Virus record (IMG/VR): IMGVR_UViG_3300042934_000767
Span: 1 to 24,056 of that record
Reading direction: 5' to 3' (one strand)
DNA length: 24,056 nucleotides
Source: a virus
Below the pieces are notes generated by a model that saw only the letters and a list, made by a program, of their open reading frames with translations, did not search any database and was not told the DNA's origin. Below, piece by piece: positions 19,891 to 24,056 of the stretch. The position numbers and the translations under genes are program-made. Within the stretch, counting starts at the first letter, position 1. Each line of letters begins with the position of its first letter.

Positions 19891-21558
19891 GTGGCCGCGT
19901 ATGTGCCGGACGTCGAGGGTATCCCCGCTGATGAGCTGATCGAGCTCCTCGGTTGGGAGCTTGCGGAACGGTTCACGGACGCCGAGAACGTGATGCTCGC
20001 TGAGGTCGCACGTCGTGCACGCCGCATCATCATGCTGGAGGCTGACGCCCAGGCTGCGGACGCGGTCGCGCAGATGCGGATCTCGCAGGAGCTGTCGATG
20101 GAGCGGGCGCGTGCGTACCGCGACCTGCAGGGCCTCGCCCGCCAGGTGGTCCGCGACCTCCGCGAGCAGGACCTCGCCGAGCGGCTGATCGACATCGCCG
20201 CGAAAGAGGGCGAGGCCGCAGCCGCAGCCCGTCTGCAACTCGCGCGCCGTATCCCCGGCCGTGTGTTCCCTGGCTCGTCCGTGCAGGCCGTTGGCGCGCT
20301 CACCCTCGACCTGTCGTCCCGGCTGGAAGCGCTCGAGCAGCGCATCCTCCGCTTCCCCCAGGACGTCTACCAGCAGGTCATCTCCGAGACTGCGCCCCGC
20401 GTGCTGCTCGGCGCCGAGAACTACGTCCTCAACCAGCGTCAGGCCGTGCAGCGGTTCCTCGACCGTGGCGTGACGGCCTTCGTCGACCGGTCTGACCGAC
20501 GGTGGACGATCGGCGCGTACGCCGAGATGGCGGGTCGCACTGCAACCGCCCGGGCCTGGAACGATGCCGGCGTGTGGCGGATGCAGCAGTCCGGCCTCAA
20601 CCTCGTCACCGTGCAGGGTGGTTTCGACGCCTGCCGGAAGTGCGCGCCGTGGATCGGGAAGATCCTCTCCACGGACGGCAGCACCGGCACCGTCGTCCTC
20701 CCCCACGCGACGCAGGACCGCGAGGTCACGATCACCATTCACGGCACCGTCGAGGAAGCGCGCGCCGCTGGCTGGGGTCACCCGAACTGCCGCGACCGCC
20801 TCACCGCTTACCTCCCCGGACTGTCCGTCCCGCAGGCGGACTTCGAGTACAACGAGGCCGCTGAGAAGGAACGCGAACGGCACCGGGAGCTCGAGCGGGA
20901 CGTGCGTGCTGCGAAGCGCCGAGAGGCGACCGCGATGGACGGCCTGGAGCGCCGGAAGGCGAGCCGCGACGTCGCCGACGCTCAGGCCGAATTGCGCGCG
21001 TTCACCCACGAGACCGGCCGCAAACGCCAGTCGTACCGTGAGCAACTGCACTTCGCTGACGGCAACGGCGGGATCGGTCCGGCCCGTCGCCCCGCTGCCA
21101 CAGCCCCGTCGCGGCGCCCTGCTCACGAGATTCGCGCTCAGCCTCTCCGGCCGGTCGCCCCGACTCGTCGAGGCCGTCAGGTCGTCCCCGAGGGCCTCAC
21201 CCTCGAAGCCCACGAACTCGCTTCTGGCGCTCGCCTTGAAGCCGTCGGCCTCCCCGTGCGCTGGCGTCCGATCGACAACACCCACGGCCGGAAGAACCCG
21301 GACGCGACGATCGGCGACAACCCCGCGCTGTGGGACTTCAAGAGCCCGCAGGGTACCGGCGCGAGCACAATCTCAAACCAGCTCGCACGGGCGAAGAAGC
21401 AGGGCGTCAACCGGGTCGTGATCGACATGGCCCGCACCACGCTCGATGAGCGGGCGGCACTGGCGGAACTCCGCCGGCGCATGTCCGGGTCCGACTGGCT
21501 CAGCGACCTCATCTTCATCGACCGGTCCGGGGTGGTGACCTGGCTGTCGCGGACATAG
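19891..21558 (+). CDS. MuF-like minor capsid protein with C-terminal CdiA-type nuclease domain
   Basis: The 555-aa protein starts at GTG 19891 with GGAG upstream. Residues 1-315 are a minor-head (MuF) module: long helices, then GGFDACRKCAPWIGKI and AAGWGHPNCRDRLTAYLPG, the family Cys/His core. A charged coiled coil and a Pro/Arg-rich linker (about 315-430) lead to a separate C-terminal domain of about 100 residues: NPDATIGDNPALWDFKSPQGTGASTISNQLARAKKQGVNRVVIDMART. Its PD...(D)xK pattern and SxxGxGxxTISNQ segment match CdiA-type C-terminal RNase toxins. Fused to MuF, it could be carried in the virion and injected. The MuF call is secure, the toxin call good. No standard immunity gene follows on the same strand. 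Confidence 0.85.
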   Translation: MAAYVPDVEGIPADELIELLGWELAERFTDAENVMLAEVARRARRIIMLEADAQAADAVAQMRISQELSMERARAYRDLQGLARQVVRDLREQDLAERLIDIAAKEGEAAAAARLQLARRIPGRVFPGSSVQAVGALTLDLSSRLEALEQRILRFPQDVYQQVISETAPRVLLGAENYVLNQRQAVQRFLDRGVTAFVDRSDRRWTIGAYAEMAGRTATARAWNDAGVWRMQQSGLNLVTVQGGFDACRKCAPWIGKILSTDGSTGTVVLPHATQDREVTITIHGTVEEARAAGWGHPNCRDRLTAYLPGLSVPQADFEYNEAAEKERERHRELERDVRAAKRREATAMDGLERRKASRDVADAQAELRAFTHETGRKRQSYREQLHFADGNGGIGPARRPAATAPSRRPAHEIRAQPLRPVAPTRRGRQVVPEGLTLEAHELASGARLEAVGLPVRWRPIDNTHGRKNPDATIGDNPALWDFKSPQGTGASTISNQLARAKKQGVNRVVIDMARTTLDERAALAELRRRMSGSDWLSDLIFIDRSGVVTWLSRT

Positions 21559-21563
21559 AAGAA

Positions 21564-21598
21564 CGCGGCTCAGCTGTTCGTGGGAACTGCCTGCCGCG
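21564..21598 (+). terminator. Imperfect hairpin after the MuF gene
   Basis: CGCGG...CCGCG encloses CAG/CTG and GTTC/GAAC pairs around a GTGG loop, 12 pairs in all with small internal loops, starting five bases after the MuF stop. Few T residues follow. It may weaken transcription into the region of the reverse gene, or simply stabilise the mRNA. The 191 bases from 21559 to 21749 hold no gene that I can see. Confidence 0.35.
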
Positions 21599-21749
21599 CT
21601 CGTCCATCATTCTACCCGCTCACGAGGGCGGAGTACAGACCATCCCGGCAGGGGTCAACACGGCATGCGGTCGTCATCCGCGCTCCCCGTGAAGGCTGCT
21701 CACGACTGCGTCTTACCTTTCGGCGCTAGGTAGACCTGCCCCGCCGGGA

Positions 21750-22265
21750 TCACTCATCCTCAGGCTTGGTGGGCCTGGATGCCTCAGAGAACCAGTTCGC
21801 GAGCAACAGGTCTACCTCTTTCTGCATCTCTCTGGAGCGTTCCCGAGCTCGTTTCGCACTCCGTGTCGCGGTCAACTGGGCAGCCGCGACGCCGACTGCC
21901 GTGATCAGAGCCGCAACCGCGGCGCCCGTCGCGGCATCTACCACTATCGGGGCAAGGGCAGCCCCCCATAGCCAGAGGGCGATGACCAACCCCGCCACGG
22001 CGACGATGACGACCAGCGAGATCCAAATCACGCGACGCCGCCGTGGCGCAGTCGCGATGTGGGCCGCGGCTCTCACGAGTAAGCCGTTCCGTGCGTCCGC
22101 GAAGACCTCTGCTGCAGGAGCGCTTTCGCCGACCTGGGCGAGGACTTCATTCATCGCCTTGAGCTGTCGGAGTTCGGCGCTCTCTCCACGGCTATTCCAG
22201 ATGGCGACACCGATCGTGGCTACTGCCGCGATACCGGCCGCATACAGCAGCACCCACTGTTCCAT
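21750..22265 (-). CDS. Multi-pass membrane protein (moron in the head operon)
   Basis: The 171-aa protein is encoded against the head operon, between MuF and scaffold. It has an N-terminal hydrophobic helix (WVLLYAAGIAAVATIGVAIW), a soluble stretch (ELRQLKAMNEVLAQVGESAPAAEVFADARNGL) and two further helices (VIWISLVVIVAVAGLVIALWLWGAALAPIVV and AATGAAVAALITAVGVAAAQL). A basic coiled coil ends the protein. ATG 22265 was chosen because TACGAT lies exactly six bases upstream, the leaderless layout of the other orphan genes. Its position after a toxin-bearing gene would suit an immunity protein, but a membrane location is unusual for protection against a cytoplasmic RNase. Function unknown. Confidence 0.7.
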   Translation of the reverse strand: MEQWVLLYAAGIAAVATIGVAIWNSRGESAELRQLKAMNEVLAQVGESAPAAEVFADARNGLLVRAAAHIATAPRRRRVIWISLVVIVAVAGLVIALWLWGAALAPIVVDAATGAAVAALITAVGVAAAQLTATRSAKRARERSREMQKEVDLLLANWFSEASRPTKPEDE

Positions 22266-22271
22266 TCGGCG

Positions 22272-22277
22272 ATCGTA
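22272..22277 (-). promoter_or_regulatory. Leaderless-type -10 box for the 21750-22265 gene
   Basis: TACGAT on the minus strand ends six bases before the ATG at 22265 and is preceded by GCGA, like the CCGA before the related boxes. It would allow expression in the lysogen while the head operon is silent. Confidence 0.58.
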
Positions 22278-22381
22278 TCGCCCCCGCAAGCTCCGTGCCG
22301 TCGTTGGCCCTGCACTGCGACGGCACGGTCTGACTCCTCACGCGCAGGGCGTCGAGGTCACCGATGAGCAGGAGGCTCACC

Positions 22382-23062
22382 ATGGCAACACCCACGAAGT
22401 ACCGCCACCCAGTCGCGATCAACCGCGACGGCATGGCACAGATCGGCCCGACGGCCTTCCAGCTGCGCGGCATCCGCTTCGCTGAGGGTGAGGGCGGCGG
22501 CGCACCGGCTACTCCCGCGGCGCCTGCAGCACCGGCACCTGCCGTGCCCGCTCCGGCGGCACCAGCAGCGCCGGCCGCGCCTGCGCCGGCCGCTCCGACT
22601 CCGGCACCCGCGGCTCCTGCGCCTGCTCCGGCCACGCCCATCAACTACCAGGGCAGCCCCGACGAGTATGTTCGTGAGCTTCGCGGCGAGGCCCGCACGC
22701 ACCGCGAGGCGCGCGAGGCGGCAGAGAAGCTCGCCACCGAGCGCGAGCAGGCGCTCACCACCACGGCCGCCGAACGCGACCAGCTTCGCCGTGAGAACAC
22801 GGTCATCCTCCGCGCCAGCGAGCTCGGAGCGAAGGCCGCGGCCCTCCTGGACTCGAAGGAGTTCACCACAGCTTTCGCCGCTGTCGACCTGGCCGACCCG
22901 GCCGCCGTCGACAAGGCGATCACCGACGCGCTCGAGAGGAACTCGGCGTTCAAGGCAGGACCCATCCTCCCCGGCACAAGCGGTGGCGGGCATCAGGGCG
23001 GATCCGGCACCACACCACCCCCGACCCTGGATAGCGCCATCGCGGCGCGGATGCAGGGCTAA
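22382..23062 (+). CDS. Capsid scaffold protein
   Basis: The 226-aa protein lies directly before the major capsid gene, the standard position for the scaffold that shapes the prohead. After a short N-terminal part comes a long Pro/Ala low-complexity stretch (about residues 40-85). A coiled coil follows (EYVRELRGEARTHREAREAAEKLATEREQALTTTAAERDQLRRENTVILRA), then a small C-terminal region (TLDSAIAARMQG) like the capsid-binding ends of other scaffolds. The ATG at 22382 follows AGGAGG at good spacing. The Pro/Ala tract looks prone to length variation. Confidence 0.87.
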   Translation: MATPTKYRHPVAINRDGMAQIGPTAFQLRGIRFAEGEGGGAPATPAAPAAPAPAVPAPAAPAAPAAPAPAAPTPAPAAPAPAPATPINYQGSPDEYVRELRGEARTHREAREAAEKLATEREQALTTTAAERDQLRRENTVILRASELGAKAAALLDSKEFTTAFAAVDLADPAAVDKAITDALERNSAFKAGPILPGTSGGGHQGGSGTTPPPTLDSAIAARMQG

Positions 23063-23084
23063 CTCCCCGGAAGGGAGATGAATC

Positions 23085-24056
23085 ATGCCCGTTACCCTCG
23101 CTGAGAGTAAGAAGAACGCCACCGAAGACCTGGATGTCGCGGCGATCGACGAGTTCCGCAAGGAGACCGCGATCTTCGACAGCCTCGTCTTCGAGGACGT
23201 CGTCAACCCGGCCGGCGGCGGCGCGACTCTCGACTACGGCTACCGCCGCGTCGAGACGCAGCGCGGCGCCGCGTTCCGTGCCTACAACACGGAGTACACG
23301 CCCGAGCACGTCACGACCACGAAGCACTCGGTCACTCTGGCTCCCCTCGGTGGCTCGTTCGAGGTCGACCGTGTCCTCGCCAAGATCGGTCCCGCCGCAT
23401 CGGGCAGCATCGCGCTGAACATGCAGCAGACGGTCAAGGCGACGGTCACGAAGTTCCAGGACGCTGTGATCAACGGTGACATCGCCACCGACGCTAACGG
23501 CTTCGACGGACTCGACAAGGCGCTCACCGGCACCACCACCGAGGTGGGCGTCGGCGCTGTCATCGACTGGCGCGACTTCGACACGAACCCTCGTGCCGAG
23601 CACAAAGCGCTCGACGCGATCGACGACTTCCTGTCCCACCTGGACGGGGCACCGTCGGTCATCCTCGGCAACGCCCGCGCGCTCGCTCGCGTTCGTGCCG
23701 CGGCGCGTCGCGCTGGCATGTACACCCGCAACCCGGTCGAGGGCCTGTTCGCAGACCTCGAGCAGAAAATCCCGGTCACGCGCGAGATGTACGGGAACGT
23801 CGCGTTCCTCGACCCGGGCGCAAAGGCCGGATCGAACAGCCCGATCATCCCGATCGTCACGCGCACGGTCGCAACGGTGTCCACAACGGGCCTCACCGAC
23901 CTGTACGCGTACCGCGTCGGGATCGACGGCTTCCACGGCGTCTCCACCGTCGGCGGCCAGGTCATCCAGACGTGGCTGCCGGACTTCTCCACGGCCGGCG
24001 CCGTGAAGAAGGGCGAGGTCGAGATGGGCCCCGTCGCGGTGGCGCTCAAGAAGACC
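23085..24056 (+). CDS. Major capsid protein (HK97 fold), 3' end outside window
   Basis: The frame is open from ATG 23085 to the last base, 324 codons, with GGAAGGGAG as ribosome site. The N-terminus (MPVTLAESKKNATEDLDVAAIDEF) is followed by strand-rich segments typical of HK97-type coat proteins: VVNPAGGGATLDYGYRRVE, HSVTLAPLGGSFEVDRVLAKIG, then LNMQQTVKATVTKFQDAVINGD. SVILGNARALARVRAAARRAGMY follows, and a C-terminal LYAYRVGIDGFHGVSTVGGQVIQTWLPDFS. It forms the icosahedral shell around the scaffold. Judging from the family-typical closing segment (VAVALKKT), only a few codons are missing. No other good candidate exists for this role. Confidence 0.92.
   Translation, partial: MPVTLAESKKNATEDLDVAAIDEFRKETAIFDSLVFEDVVNPAGGGATLDYGYRRVETQRGAAFRAYNTEYTPEHVTTTKHSVTLAPLGGSFEVDRVLAKIGPAASGSIALNMQQTVKATVTKFQDAVINGDIATDANGFDGLDKALTGTTTEVGVGAVIDWRDFDTNPRAEHKALDAIDDFLSHLDGAPSVILGNARALARVRAAARRAGMYTRNPVEGLFADLEQKIPVTREMYGNVAFLDPGAKAGSNSPIIPIVTRTVATVSTTGLTDLYAYRVGIDGFHGVSTVGGQVIQTWLPDFSTAGAVKKGEVEMGPVAVALKKT

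Larger units (their letters stand above)
541..24056. mobile_element. Temperate siphovirus-type prophage, left part
   Basis: A serine integrase at the host junction is followed by a divergent repressor/Cro switch, an early replication and recombination operon, an accessory region, and a terminase-portal-MuF-scaffold-capsid operon. This is the standard order of a temperate tailed phage. The element runs past the right edge, where tail and lysis genes and the second attachment site would be expected. No frameshifts are seen in the core genes, so the phage may be functional. Confidence 0.93.

Noticed and set aside
19579-21285. 568-codon minus-strand open frame opposite the MuF gene
   Set aside because: The plus strand encodes a recognisable MuF protein with a toxin domain; the reverse frame has shadow-type composition.
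22497-22640. Pro/Ala-coding low-complexity stretch as a possible CRISPR or regulatory repeat
   Set aside because: It has no fixed repeat unit or spacers. It is a codon-level Pro/Ala linker within the scaffold gene.

Overview
The window is the left part of an integrated temperate siphovirus-type prophage in a high-GC actinobacterium. The style suggests Microbacterium or another member of the Microbacteriaceae, but no host marker beyond an interrupted pilus gene is visible. Bases 1-540 are host DNA: the C-terminal half of a CpaF/TadA-family secretion ATPase on the minus strand. It is cut at its 5' side exactly where the stop codon of a large serine integrase lies, so the phage appears to sit inside that gene. 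The rest of cpaF and the other attachment site should lie beyond the right edge.

Region by region: (1) 541-2800, minus strand, is one immunity and integration operon of repressor, ImmA/IrrE-type metalloprotease and serine integrase, all with 4-base stop/start overlaps. (2) 2801-2942 is the genetic switch. It holds two mirror-image promoters, each with a 16-bp TTCCCA/TGGGAA operator one base upstream of the -10 box, and a third operator between them. (3) 2943-12710, plus strand, is the early operon, with most genes joined by ATGA, GTGA or TGATG overlaps. It encodes a Cro-like protein, a predicted Tat-exported protein, a YqaJ-type exonuclease with a Rad52-type annealing protein, HNH nucleases, a replication initiator, SSB, an MmcB-like nuclease and many small Cys-rich proteins. 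The initiator gene contains repeat arrays that look like a replication origin. (4) 12711-16123 is an accessory region of mostly membrane-anchored coiled-coil proteins on both strands, plus a MerR/excisionase-like protein. (5) 16273-24056, plus strand, is the head operon: small and large terminase, portal, a MuF minor capsid protein ending in a CdiA-type nuclease toxin domain, scaffold, and a major capsid protein that runs off the window. Tail and lysis genes are not in the window.

The most unusual content is the set of 'moron' genes. Five start sites of inserted or orphan genes (7242, 13258, 13591, 13953, 22265) have the same layout: TANNNT, exactly six bases, then ATG. This is the layout of leaderless actinobacterial promoters, so these genes are probably transcribed in the lysogen independently of the phage operons. 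Two insertions (6893-7275 and 12714-13664) are flanked by short direct repeats. Removing the inserted DNA at those repeats restores, in frame, the overlapping start codon of the next early gene. Several of these genes encode a small membrane anchor plus a coiled coil, an architecture worth testing for superinfection exclusion or defence.

All calls are from reading the sequence. No database search was possible, and family names rest on recognised motifs.
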